A stretch of DNA of 64,000 bases from Stereocaulon alpinum. Taxonomy: Eukaryota > Ascomycota > Lecanoromycetes > Lecanorales > Stereocaulaceae. Of the stretch, positions 43,775 through 55,433 are shown piece after piece. The DNA is taken from positions 62,001-126,000 of the forward strand of contig JAEUBA010000067.1 of NCBI GenBank assembly GCA_018257865.1, given 5' to 3'. Numbering within the stretch: position 1 is the stretch's first letter; every line of letters begins with the position of its first letter. Under the pieces are notes generated by a model. It was not told where the DNA came from, ran no database searches, and saw only the letters and a program-made list of their open reading frames with translations. The translations under genes were made by a program, and so were the position numbers.

Positions 43775-45104
43775 CTACAACTCAACAGGATACTCCACCG
43801 TCTCGATCTTCTCCGGATACTCTACACCCCCCTGCCTCCTAACCTGATCCATAGTCTCCATAACAACGATACTCTCCTCCCACCCCATAACCTCACTCTC
43901 CATCTTCCCATCCCGAACACACCGCGCACACTCGTCCGCCTCCCAAAACATTCCCCACCCTGGAATCGGACAATCAAACTCTTGAACCCTCGGGTTACTA
44001 CCCGCCTTTATCCGGTGCGGATCTAGATCATCCTCTTTCGGTATAAATCTATAATGCGTAGGTCGAAACGCCGGTCCAGAGACTTGTATCTCCCCTTTCG
44101 TTCCCTGGATTCGTATAGCAGGCCCGCTAGTATAATATCCATCAGGATCCGTCGCGACTCTGAAATTCGTGAGCGCGATTCCATGCGCTGTATGCTTGCC
44201 ACCAGGCGCTGAAGGGAAAGTAAGTAGCATAGACGTCTTTTCGTCTGCGCCCGTAGCGTAGGTCTCGACTGAAGCGATGATGGAAGGCGTTTTTCGGGAG
44301 GCGGGGGGAACGGTGTGGTATAGGGTTTGGAAACACCATGTTAGGGGGTAAACGCCTAGATCGAGCAGCGCTCCGCCTGCTAGGTCCATGTTCACCATTC
44401 TGTGTTTTGCGCCGTTTGCGCCCCATGTGGTTTCTACGTCTTGGCCGAAGCTGAGGTCGGCGATGACGCGGTGGACGGCGCCTAGGTCGCCGGATTGGAT
44501 CATTGTGCGTATTTGGGTGCTTAGGGGGAAGAAGCGGGTCCAGACTGCTTCCATTAGGAAGAGTTTCTTCTGTTTAGCTGTTTCGACTAGTTTCTTTGCT
44601 TGGGCTGCGTTTACTGTGAATGCTTTCTCGCAGAGGACGTGTTTGTTGTTTAGGAGGCAGAGCATGGTGTTTTGGTAGTGGTGGGAGTGGGGTGTGGCGA
44701 CGTAGATTATGTCGACGTTTTTGTCTTTTACGAGCTCTTCGTAAGAGCCGTATGCGGCGGCTGAGGAGGGGCATTTGCATGTTTCGAGGAACTGCTTTGC
44801 GCGGGAGGCGGAGGTGGAAGATGCGGCTGCGGCGACGACATGTTTGACATCGGAGACTTGACGTGTGGAGGGGTCGAGCATGAGATCTTTGGTGAATACT
44901 GGGAGGAGAGGGTATGGTTAGATGGTACTTGGCAGGGTGGGTTTGGAGAAGCTCACGTTCGGCGATGCCTCCAGTTGCTGATGTTCATGTTAGCATTAAC
45001 GTCTATAGGTAGGAACCTTTTCCTTTCTGTAGAGTATGAGAGGCCAATTAGGGGGAGTATAGCTCACCCAGGATTCCCCAGCGGATTGTATATGGCGACG
45101 ACAT
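43775..45104 (-). CDS. Gfo/Idh/MocA-family NAD(P) oxidoreductase
   Basis: Three exons: 45104-45068, 44977-44957 and 44898-43775, giving 393 residues. The start MSSPYTIRWGILATGGIAE is the cofactor-binding Rossmann turn (GxxxxGxxA type), built from exon 1 plus a 21-nt microexon. Further marks are DIIYVATPHSHHY, the family motif EKAFTVN (EKP in most relatives), MEAVWTRFFP, and a C-terminal alpha/beta domain with GGALLDLGVYPL. It resembles dimeric dihydrodiol dehydrogenase/xylose dehydrogenase-like fungal enzymes that oxidise diols or sugars with NADP. The precise substrate cannot be assigned. The microexon has good CAG and GTGAGC borders and is required for an intact Rossmann motif. Confidence 0.85.
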
Positions 45105-45901
45105 CTTGATGGTGTGTTCAAGGGTGTATCTCAATGCGATCCATAGGATTCGAGAAGGGATTCTTGTACAGGTGCAACGTACAACATCGCGTCATGCACA
45201 TCTCATGCGGAGAGCGTGGGGTAAACAGACGTCACTAGCCTAAACGTTGCGGGCCGTCGCAAGATTCGAAGCACCCTGAATGCCGTTTAGCCTAAATGTT
45301 CGAAGGTTGTACCATGGTCGAGAGTACTGCATGCTGCGATAGGGCAACTGCATGACTGTCCACCAACGCTGGACACTCTGACTTTCGCATATAGGAAAGC
45401 TGATAGCGCAGTGCTCTGAGTGTCTCCTCAAGCGGCCATACTCCCATTCCAAGACCAGACCGTCTGTCCACAACTTTAGCTTTAGGGTGTAAAGAAAGTG
45501 TCTCATCTCCACCACGCTATTCTTCCGATAGCCAAGTACGTCCTTTTATGGTTCAAGCCTTGGCAGCCAAGCCATTGAGGTGACCGTCAAAGGGATCCAG
45601 CAACTACATAGCATTATCAGCTTCTCATCTCACCGGAGATCTCACACACAGTTTGACGTCTTGTCAATTGCAGAAGTTCGTACGAAACCTCCGTGGGGGT
45701 AGAGTCGAGTCAAAGATACGTCTGTTCATCGTCTGAGGTCTTCGTTTGACTCTCAATTACGATATGACAGGGATCAGCAGGAGAGATCGGTCTGGTCTAG
45801 TCTAGGTCTATCTCAAATAAAAATGACTTCATTCCATCACTATGACATAGTCAGAATCGTAGAGCGTTTGCAGCTCCCAGCAGAGACATGCCCACACCTG
45901 G
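45105..45901. other. Intergenic, no gene recognised
   Basis: About 0.8 kb between the oxidoreductase start and the HlyIII gene 3' end. An open minus frame near 45240-45515 has no recognisable motif. Confidence 0.45.
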
Positions 45902-47072
45902 CTATTTATAGTGGCTCAGCAGCGCAGTTCGCAGCCCCAAGAAATATACCACTTGCCCGAAAGGCACCAAGAGATGGAAGATCTGATGGCTGCTCGCCTA
46001 CACACCGCAGACGGTATTCTTGTCAGCTTGCAGGCTTCTGTTTCGCTCGCTGGGAATTAAACGGTTTCTACTCGGTTCACTTACCCAGATGTCAAAGGTA
46101 CCTGGGGAGAACTTTTCCGGCACACGGAGGTTGTAGAAAGCCGCACCTGCCAGGTAGAAGAGGGCCATGATGCACCATTTCTGGATTGGAAAGTTCTGCA
46201 GACCGGCCGTACCTTCGATGATGGCCATGTGCGCTACAGGGGCGAAACCGCTGGCTGCGAGCCCTATGAAAAGGGAGGTTCTGTTTGGCTTGCAGTCAGC
46301 GTCAATTACCAGCTTTTGGCAGAGCGTCTATATTGGCTGCGAAAGATTAGGGAACACCGAACCTCCAAAATGCCGCTTCCGGTCCGTCTGCGAGCGGACT
46401 CACTATGACGGAAAGTACGGTGGTGGTGCAGGTTATGAAAAGTGAAATATAGAAAGCCTGGAGGCTTGGCTTGCCGTAGAGGCCGGCATATATAAATGTA
46501 GTAGCGCACGCAGCTACGTTCAGTAAGATTCCAAGATAGTCCAGCTTGAGGAAGCGCGTCGCCACTTGCTCCGAGTGTGCAGCAACGATGTGAAACCAGG
46601 CCTGTTGAGGTATGAGCAAAATTGATGTTCAGTCGCTTACACGAGGGAGACGCACAGAAAATATGAGGCACATAATGGAGCCGAAAACATATGTCTGAAT
46701 CACTGCGTTGTCAGCAGTTGAGATGTCGACGCCATTATGGAGGATCGAATAGTCGGTCGCAAGAAGTACTGAGAGGTAGAAAAGTGTCGGTAAAAGATGC
46801 GACCATATGTTGACGGATTCATTGTGTAGGTGAAAGATTGACCGCAAACACGCGCTGAAGCTGTTGAGTTGACGCCGGTAACCACGCCGGATATAGGGGT
46901 CCGATTGCATCCATGAGGGCAGATCGTCCCAGGACAAGGTGTGCTGAAAGGATCTGGCGGCATCGCAGCTGACTTGGACGGCTCTCAATGCGATGTCCTT
47001 GCCGCTAGAGAACACTTCGTGCTCGACGAGAGTTTGCGAGGCATGCATGGTTGCTTGTGTGACTGTTGCCAT
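45902..47072 (-). CDS. HlyIII/PAQR-family membrane receptor-like protein
   Basis: Four exons: 47072-46656, 46601-46363, 46280-46085 and 45997-45902, giving 315 residues. The family signature is present: YRRQLNSFSACLRSIFHLHNESVNIWSHLLPT, the SAWFHIVAAHSE segment after the second TM, and ASSHQIFHLLV near the C terminus; these His/Glu/Asn positions bind zinc in adiponectin-receptor relatives. Seven hydrophobic segments can be counted. Fungal members (Izh proteins) act in zinc, sterol and lipid homeostasis and may be ceramidases. The start MATVTQATMH is the first ATG of the frame. All junctions keep frame; the last intron (46084-45998) is the longest. Role is inferred from family. Confidence 0.85.
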
Positions 47073-48258
47073 GCTGGAAGCAGAGTTCTCGATCAAGGAT
47101 ACCGTAGCTATACATTACAATACAGGGCATGGTTACATGGTAATATATGGGTTCGAGTCAATTACTCAAGTCCCTTCAGATTGCCATACTACAATGACTT
47201 CCTAGAGATCGCGATGTGACCATGGAACATCCCTAGCAGTGTCTTCACCGAGCCGCAGCTGCGGACAACACGATGCGCAATTGGATAAGGATCATTCAGG
47301 ATTCCAACAAGATATGAGACACATTATGTGTAGCGTGTTGTGTAGCGTTGCAGAAGGCGGTCTGTCGTATGCCTCATGTCTGCGTGGACTGAGTGTTATC
47401 TCACCACTCACGCTGAGCGAGCACGTGCCAGCTCACCCAGCTCGAAATTCTCTGCCAACTCGCATGAACCCTGCGTAGCTTGCAGAGCATCTGTCCGACC
47501 ATTTGTCCGAGTCACACGTGTATACGCACGGACCACGCTTCGGCTGATGTATTGGACCAAGGAATTCTTTGTCAGGGTATCAGTAATCGTTCCTTCGATG
47601 GCCGAGGTCTCAGAAAGCGCTCTCAATGCCATGTTGATGCGGGCCACCCGTCCGGAACGCAACCTTAGAACTGTAACCTAAGGTACTGTAGACCCTTTCA
47701 GGTCGCCGACGCCAAACTACATTAGCTCCCGTTCCAAGGCTTCTAGAGCTAAAATGCACCTCAAGGGGCGAAGTCCAGATACACTTCTACTTAGTCAGTT
47801 CCAAAGTAAGCAGCTAAATTATCGCGTTCCTGGCAGTTCCGATCAGGATGACACGGCGCGATAATCTATAATTGGTTGCCCTGCATGAATAAGTGCTCCA
47901 CGGGGCGTTGTTTGTGATGACTACCAAGGCTGCCGAAGCTGTGTCAGATATCAAGGTGCCGGTAGAGCAAGTCTAATGCAGCATACCTACAATTTTGGGG
48001 ACTCTAAGTGGCATTCCAAGACATGTGTACTTACGCAAGGATCAAGTGCTGACGGTAGTCATGTCCAACGTGAGAAACTCAGATAAGAGATTGGTAACAC
48101 AGACGGAGGATCAAATCAGGCCTAGTATACATTAATACCGACCATGGTGCAACCCCACAATCCTTACCGAGCCTCATGCGTAGCCCGTTCGCTCCAAAGC
48201 AGCTCTGGGAGCCTAGAGCTCCCAGACAGAACCTCACACAATCTCCACCTCATCCAAG
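47073..48258. other. Intergenic, divergent promoters
   Basis: About 1.2 kb between the HlyIII and DUF829 starts. Open frames of 60-100 codons at 47239-47681 show no recognisable motif. Nothing else was seen. Confidence 0.45.
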
Positions 48259-49155
48259 ATGGCTCTCCTCTCAGACTTCGTCCCCCTAGGACCACGCATA
48301 TCCCTCTACACACCCGCAAACCCCACAAGCGGCCAGCTCATCATCCTCTGTACATGGCTAGGCGCCGCCCCAAAACACATAGCCAAATACACAGCAGTCT
48401 ACAATCGCATTGCCCCCAGCGCCCGCATCCTCCTCATCGAATCTGGCGTCCCAATCCTCGTAAGCAGCTATGCCCGCCAACGAGCCGCCATCGTCCCTGC
48501 AGTCCTTGCCGTTCTAGACACGCTCTCAGAATGCTCAGAAAACAAAGTCGCGCCGAAGATCCTCTTACACATGTTCTCGAACGGCGGCACGAATACCGCT
48601 ACGCAGTTCCTCTTTGTGCTGAATGAGCGACTACGTGCTCCGCTACCACTCACTGGGATGCTGTATGATAGCTGTCCGGCCAAGGGAACATATTGGAAGG
48701 ATCATAGGGCGATGGTGTATTCGCTTCCTAAAGATATTGTGTCGAGGACGCTGGGGGATGTGGTTGTTCATATTATACTTTTGATGCTGCATACGGAGAT
48801 AGCGTGTGGGCTTGAAAACCCCTCCAGCCTCCTGCGGCGGACGCTCTTGGACGAGAACAAAGTCACTGGAACGTCTGAGTCAAGCAACGGGGAGGAGGAC
48901 GCTACAAGTAGGGGGCCTGGGAGGGCGTGTTATCTCTACTCTGAATCAGACCAGATGGTGGATTGGACGGATGTGAGGGATCATGCAGAGGAAGCGAGGA
49001 GTAAAGGGTGGGAAGTTGAAGAGGTGTTGTTTGAGGGCAGTTCGCACTGTGGGCATTTTCAGAAGGATGAGGGGATGTATGTTGAGGCTATGGAGAGGAT
49101 GTGGCAAGGTGATGGTGATGAGGGGCAGTCGGGTAAAGGTGCGTCGAAGCTTTGA
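48259..49155 (+). CDS. DUF829/TMEM53-like alpha/beta-hydrolase
   Basis: A single exon of 298 residues. It has the DUF829 pattern: QLIILCTWLGAAPKHIAKY near residue 30 (oxyanion region and WxG(A)), RILLIESG, the nucleophile-elbow-like MFSNGGTNT near residue 105, GMLYDSCPAKG, YLYSESDQMVDW and a C-terminal SSHCGHFQKDEGMYVEAM with the catalytic-type His. This layout is that of an alpha/beta-hydrolase fold. TMEM53 relatives sit at the nuclear envelope or ER in animals; fungal members are uncharacterised. One hydrophobic stretch at about 175-190 could be a membrane contact. The start is the first ATG of a conserved frame. Confidence 0.8.
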   Translation: MALLSDFVPLGPRISLYTPANPTSGQLIILCTWLGAAPKHIAKYTAVYNRIAPSARILLIESGVPILVSSYARQRAAIVPAVLAVLDTLSECSENKVAPKILLHMFSNGGTNTATQFLFVLNERLRAPLPLTGMLYDSCPAKGTYWKDHRAMVYSLPKDIVSRTLGDVVVHIILLMLHTEIACGLENPSSLLRRTLLDENKVTGTSESSNGEEDATSRGPGRACYLYSESDQMVDWTDVRDHAEEARSKGWEVEEVLFEGSSHCGHFQKDEGMYVEAMERMWQGDGDEGQSGKGASKL

Positions 49156-50011
49156 GAAGCGTGCGTTGCTGCTCTGGTTTTTTTTTTTTTTTGGGTGTAC
49201 AGAATAACCCTAATCATACTCAAAGGAAACTTCATCTGAGTAGGGACACTGTCAGTACTGTAAGCCCCTTCTTCCCCAGAGATATTTCCAAAGCTAGCTC
49301 CCCAGAATTCCTTCAAGCCAACCCCACAAGCCTCCCCCAACCTCTAGCCCTGGCGACACCTGGTGTTGGCCCCCAGGAAACTTCCCCGGAGTACCCTTTA
49401 CATACCCCCCTAAAGGCCCCCAGAGCATACCCCGTATCCGTCCACAAGACCAGCCCCAAAGCACCCCTACAGCACGCACCTAGAAATCGTCAAGATGTCT
49501 CCAAGACCCCCAGAGCTGCCCCTGACTTCAGCGCTTAAGCGCCCCTGGAGAGCCCCATCGAGCTACTCCCCAACATACCACGCAGCGTTGCTTGGTGGTA
49601 TAGGGTACCTTATGCCCACGAGTCTTCACACAGTGACTCAAACCTCTACACGTACTCTTCGGAGTTTCGATTAGTAGGAAGGGTAGGTGGTATAGAGAGA
49701 CTTAGTAGGAAATCATAGTCTATGAGTATGATATTGAAGGTGTCGAATACGGAGTTGCTGATATGATCAAGGTAGTTACACCGTAAACAGGACAGTATCG
49801 ATTTTTATATGATCAATTTGACTTCATTTCCCATCAGACATCGTTTCCAGGAACCTCATTCGTGTGGTTGCGCGCCCTGATCGACTTTGAAAACGATGCT
49901 AGAGCACGCTTCAGCCGCTTCTCATTTCTCGAAAAGCTCATGAATAACATCTTTCCTAGCACGGAATTGTAGAAAAGGGCCTTCATGGTGAACCGTAAGA
50001 TAATCCTGCAT
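49156..50011. other. Intergenic with long T run and C-rich stretch
   Basis: Includes an uninterrupted run of 15 T at 49178-49192 just after the DUF829 stop, in the probable 3' UTR, and a C-rich stretch at 49270-49560 in which proline-rich frames appear by composition. No gene was recognised. Confidence 0.5.
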
Positions 50012-51755
50012 CTAGAACTCCATCACTTTGTCTCTTCCGTCCCGGGCCCCTTCGACCCCAGCACCAATTGATCCTAAAAAGCCCTCAGCACGGCGGAAAT
50101 CAAGATGCCAAATTATTCTGGCCAGAGTGTCGCTGAGCTCCATATAAGCCATGTTTCTCCCCGCGCACGCCCGAGCTCCAAGAGAGAATGGGTTAAAGGC
50201 ATGCCGTGCTCGCTCAAGCGCCTCGAGCGAGCCACACTCCCCAGGGATCCATCGCTCAGGCTTGAATGTGTATGAATCAGGGAAGAGAGCCCCATTGTGA
50301 TGTATGGCATATAGAGAGACGCCGACGTCGTACCCCTCCGGGATGAATTCGTTGTCGAGCACTATGCCTCCGGTGCAGACTTCGCGCCACAGTATCCCGG
50401 TAATTGGAGGAGACATTCTCATGGCTTCATCAATGCATGCGCGAAGATACGCGCATTGTGACATCTTCTGGCCGGATTGGATCTCGGAACCAGAAGCAAA
50501 TGTACCTCTGATCTCTGAGACCAGTCTCTTGTAGCAGCTGGGATATGCTGATAAATAGAAGAAGCACCCGGCCAGGGCTGTTGCGATTGTATCGGCCCCT
50601 GGGATATCAGTGGCGTACAAGCAATAGTACATGATCCCATCCACTCACCTGCAATGAGAAGGAATCTGCTTTCAGCCCATAGTTCACTTTCGGTGAAACC
50701 ATCGCCAGTCTCCGGATCCTTCGCATCAACGAGGAAGGAGAAGAGATCGTTGTGAAGATTTTTGTCCGATTCAAGCCTTGATTTTACAAGATAAGACATC
50801 AGTTTGAGATACTTCTCCCGCATCCGAACCGTTCTCCGAGCAAACATTTCCTCAAGCTGCAATTTGGCCAGCGCTGGGTAGTGCACATACACAGCTGCCT
50901 TCTTGCTTGTAGCATCGACTGCATCCATCAGAAAGCGATTGTCAGCTCTCTCCTGTAACTCGAATGACTGGCCGAAGCCAAAATCGCCCATGATGTCAAA
51001 GCTAATGTATCTGCAGCACTCGGTCATGTTGGTGGGAGCCGACCACTCCTCTTGATGTCTTTATGATTTTGTGAATTTCCCCACGAAGATATCAATCTCT
51101 TTGAGGATCATGGGCTCGAAAGCCCGTAGACATCGGTCTGAGAACCCTTGGCTGATTACCCTACGTTTGTGCCTGTGAACGTCCTTATCAACGGCAGTGA
51201 AGATGTTGTATGCGCCTGGAATGGGCGCCATTGTTGTGTAGCCAAAAGATTTCTGCATGTCTTTGGAATAGTAGATCCCTGATGGTACGTCAGCAGCGTG
51301 CACAAGCCTCGGAATCTACTCTTACCGTGCAACGCGGTCGCCGAATTGAACACCAGCTTAGTCGGTCCAAGCCGCACAATGGGACCTATAACCATCAATG
51401 GAGAGGCTCCTATCGTCTCCTTCAGAAATCAGCCCGTACCCCACTGTCGATGTGCCTTCTCCGTCTCTATGTAGAGGTGTCCTTTGGCAACATGGAATGC
51501 ACCCGGCAGATCTGTGATATTTGACAACCATGGTCCTGGGTAGTTGGCTAGTGGGTGGAATGTCAATCGAGAGACAACAACCGCGATTATCTATGTAGTC
51601 CAATCAATATGGCACGTTGGAGCAATTCTGTTGGAACGTCGTACTCGAAAAATAATGAGAGAAACAGCAATAAGAACCCCGTACCGCGAGGCAGGGATAG
51701 CACTTTGCGAGATGCTCTTCCAATCAAGCTGCCGTGGCGAACTCAAGAACTCCAT
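50012..51755 (-). pseudogene. Cytochrome P450 with in-frame stop
   Basis: Five exons keep a P450 frame: 51755-51645, 51590-51440, 51385-51326, 51278-50649 and 50598-50012 (513 codons). Seen in order: an N-terminal membrane anchor, FHPLANYPGPW, WGPIVRLGPTKLVFN, CRYISFDIMGDFGFGQSFEL, the I-helix motif AGADT, the ExxR helix (EAMR), the PERW region and the haem loop FSLGARACAGRN with Cys near codon 462. It resembles fungal monooxygenases of secondary metabolism. A TAA at 51063-51061 (codon 180, after KFTKS) interrupts an otherwise intact frame; the flanking residues are conserved on both sides and no intron of normal size can remove it. All other key residues are intact, so the loss is recent, or it is a sequence error. 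The substrate is unknown. Confidence 0.75.
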
Positions 51756-53359
51756 TATATCAGCAGGCCACGGAATCAGTTATGATTTAGTTCTGCCAGC
51801 TAGTGAACTGTAAGAGTAGCCAGATTTGTGCTGGACATTTCTCTGCAGTAGCTATGGCGGTACAAGTATTGCGTAGCTGAGATCACGCCTCATCTGAGTT
51901 CTTATATGATGCAAGCGTCCTTAAATGAAGAAATGGGACTGCGTCATATTGCTGTTAGGGTGACACCGGAATCAGTTCACTGATAACCTAGAATCATTGG
52001 TCAAGGACATACTAAAGGCTTGGCGAACCCCGTACGTAGTCGTGGGAGCAGACAAGCCTATAGCAGTAGCACAGGTCTCCGTCTGTGCCTGCTAGGGACT
52101 GCATGAAGCGTAGCAAGGCCGGTGAAGACACTGGTTCAGAGATTCTGGGTCCTGGGAAGGATTGCGGCAATTGAGTTCCGGCCCCTTTTCACGGTGACTC
52201 GGGCGGTATGTGGCATTCAGAACGTAGGATCCAACATGGGCTTGCTAGCGTCATGTTGGCTGCTAGTTTCACCGCTGGAGGTAGGTTACTTCGTGGCAGT
52301 TGTTTTGGATCCTGGTAAGGCACCCAGAACTTAATCTTGACTGCCTGATCAGACATAGAAGGCTACAGATTCTAGCGTAGACAGATCAGCTGAACGCGAT
52401 GCAGCAGGTTAGCAATAGAAAGACATACCAGAACTGCCCGAATGGCCTTAGTACCAGCATTCCTTCCTTCAGGAAGCCGATATGCGTCTTACTAACTATC
52501 ACGCAATCTGCGCTCATCCACACATCGCTAATTTCTAAGGATGATACTGATACCTCAGGACTTTGAAGTATTCTTCCCGGCTGCCACCCAGCCTGCAGTT
52601 ATCAATACTTCATTCAGGATAAGCGAGTCACGTTCTTGTCCATTTTAACAAAAAGTAGGCATGGAGCCGGTGATAACGTCTCCAATCCCTCAGACCCACA
52701 TGTCAGTATGGCATCGACAAAATCCCATAGTGTCTAGATGCAAAAGTAAAGGGAGGAAAAAGATAACAAGTCGTGCTTAGACTACAGCTGAGATTTCTGT
52801 TTCAATGTGGTAATATATGATCTTACTCTCTGTATGGGTACTAGAAGGGATTACCACTTGAGTTGTCAGACTCCTGAATTGTCAATCTAGCCCTAGAGCC
52901 GTTCTGGCGGGAAGCCTGAGTGGTCTCCTAGAGTGCTAAAGCCGTAATCTCCAAGCACGCTTTTGGTCACCCAGACGACAGGCCCTAGGCAGCGTTGTCG
53001 GGCTGTTTGGGCGGTCTGGGCGGCTGAAAACTCAGAGAGTGAATACTCCTGGCACTCATAGAGGTAGAGGGAACCGATTTTCATCTTAGCGCACATCGGT
53101 TATGCTGTACTAGTCAGGAGCTTACGTGACTGAGTATCATCCTTACGTCCTGAGACCTCCAGGACACCTCATGCAATAAACGATCATACCACCATCACAG
53201 AATTGATGGCGGAACAGAGATTCCCATATCGAAAGCTGTTCGTATAAGTCGAGCACTTGAAGTGCTTAGGTGATACTCCAGCTCAATGGGACTGGCGCTA
53301 TCAAATAACCACACATTCGTACGAGCACACATGCTGCGGCCATGACAGAACACCAACGT
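51756..53359. other. Intergenic, no gene recognised
   Basis: About 1.6 kb between the P450 and the MFS gene. Short open frames only; none has a recognisable motif. No clear repeat was seen. Confidence 0.45.
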
Positions 53360-55433
53360 CTACATAGCAGGGAAAGGCCCCTCTACTGGACTCTTCTCCA
53401 CCAAATCCACTGGTTTGGTACTAGCCTTGGCTTCGTCACCCACGACCGAAATCTGATTCTTCCGCCACAATGTGCCGACTGTCAAGAGTTGTGCCCCCGC
53501 AAACCCCGTCATTATCTTCATCTGTAGATTATAGCCATCTGAGAAGGCTACCAATACCTGCGCTTGTAACCTAGGTGGTAAAAGGTATATTGACGCCGTT
53601 GATCGTAGCAAGACAGAAATTTCTTCTGCAGACACTAAACCAGCGAGAGCTGAACTCAGATAGTTGTTGAGGACGTTGGATGCAATGGCTAAACTAAGAG
53701 CACCGCCAAGACTACGAAACTGGAGCAGCGCTCCGCTTGCAACGGCCGGTGTGGGAAGCAGTATCAGCATCGATCCCTCAAGGACATAGTGTGGATTCAA
53801 TGTTCTGCGACAAGACCATACCTACATCCCTAGTCTCTACCACATGAGGAGGTATAATAAGATAGATGCCTATCACCATGCCTACACCAAACCCTGAGAT
53901 GATCTCATAACCACATATTGCCGCAGGAATTGTCGTGTCGTTTGTGATTGTTGTAAAGAGTGCGAGACCGATAAGCTGAAGGGCTGACCCAACAAGCAGC
54001 AAGTAAATGGGCTTTATTCGTGCCTTCGCAGCCAGGATATTCACGAAGACGCTTGCAAGTGAGATAAGAAAGTTGAAGGGTACCAGACGGACACCAGCTC
54101 CGAGGGGTGTAGTGCCATACACGGCTTAAAAGCGTTGAGGAATAGTAATGACAACAGTGATGTATGGTATACCAGAGAAGAGGGAGATCCTGGGTGACAC
54201 ATTAGACTTGCTTCTGCCTATGAAATGCCGATGACAACACGTACGTCAGGGTTCCCATCCAGGCTCGGGAGAAGAAGAACCGCCATGGAAATACAGGCTC
54301 TGGTCGCCACTCTTCGCGGGTAACAATGCGTTCAGTCACGACAAATAAGACCTACAGCACTGCAGAAATTACCAGTAACGAGATTGAGGTCCCAGAGCTC
54401 CAGGAAAAGGAGATCCCGGCTTCCAAGAGAACAGTAACAAGTAATAGAGTGGCCCCCAACAGAAAGGTTGCTCCGAAACTATTCAATCTAGCTAAAGAGG
54501 AAGAAGAAGATCTTTGCCGTAGCGTTGGGGCGATGTACGATGTCTTGCCGTGATTAGGGAAGTTCCCCGGTATGCTAATGAAGAGCAGAATGAGAATCAC
54601 TACCCCAGCTGGGACACTAGCTCAATATTAGCACAAGCCTGAGTCTATGAGGAGCGCTACAGACTTGAGCAAGAAGAGCCATCTCCACGTCGTGTCTTGG
54701 CCGATTGCGCCACCGATGAGAGGTCCAACAAGACTACCAAGGGCCGTCGATGCGGCGAGTTGGACAGCTTGCGCAGGATATCTCTCCTTGGGAACCATCT
54801 CGTAGGCTACAGTTAAAGCCAACGAGAAGCAACCAGCGGCTCCAATGCCTTGAAACACTCTGCAAAGGATTCTATATGTGTATGTCAGCTCCGAGTGGAC
54901 TTCAATCTGCCATCTCTGATATTGCCTCACAGCTGCGTCATCGTCTGTGAGGCACCGCAGCCTCCAGAAAAGACGGTAACAATTGACAGGGTAGCAAGGA
55001 TTGCTGGTTTCCGGCCGAACATATCACTAAGCTTTGACCAGATAATGATCATCCCTGGAGAGAAACATGAACAACGATCCGCAGGCGCACACACAAACGA
55101 CACTCACCTGTATACGTGATCAAGTAACCTTTCACCACCCATCCATTCTGGCTGAAACCACACAGGTCGTCTGTGATTGAAACCAGAGAGGTGCCTATGA
55201 TCGACACCTCGATGTTGACGAGGAGCATGCATAGTGAAAGGCTACAGTTCGTTCTAAGTGGCGATAGAAGTATCAATTATACCGTAGCCTGAACTTAGGG
55301 ATATTAATTGCAGCTGCCATCCTGTGAGGTAGATGGTGCTGTTGGCAAGAGAATCCTGGACTACAGCTGGTGATGGCCTCTCAGGAGATGATTCTTCAGC
55401 CACGAGAGGTCCATCTTTGGCATTTAGCGCCAT
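53360..55433 (-). pseudogene. MFS multidrug-type transporter, broken
   Basis: The reading can be followed from ATG 55433: a hydrophilic N terminus, LCMLLVNIEVSIIGTSLVSI, an exon at 55054-54931 with SDMFGRKPAIL, an exon at 54871-54665 with FQGIGAAGCFSLAL, one at 54616-54245, one at 54189-53826, and a last exon at 53776-53360. The motifs are those of DHA2-like MFS exporters (12-14 TM). Three lesions are visible. Exon 1 cannot be joined in frame to exon 2 (a 1-nt loss at the donor after ISLS would explain it). TAG at 54354-54352 interrupts SAVL-VLFVVTERIV. TAA at 54128-54126 interrupts IPQRF-AVYGTTPLGAG, where the family has Gln (CAA to TAA). Introns are 48-59 nt. Substrate is unknown; it may once have partnered the adjacent P450. 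Confidence 0.7.

Noticed and set aside
47140..47170. Sequence resembling a tRNA T-arm (gggttcgagtc)
   Set aside because: No matching acceptor, D or anticodon stems could be found at the right spacing.
49294..49538. Proline-rich open frames after the DUF829 gene
   Set aside because: Explained by the C-rich composition of the 3' region; both strands are open and no start or splice context is convincing.
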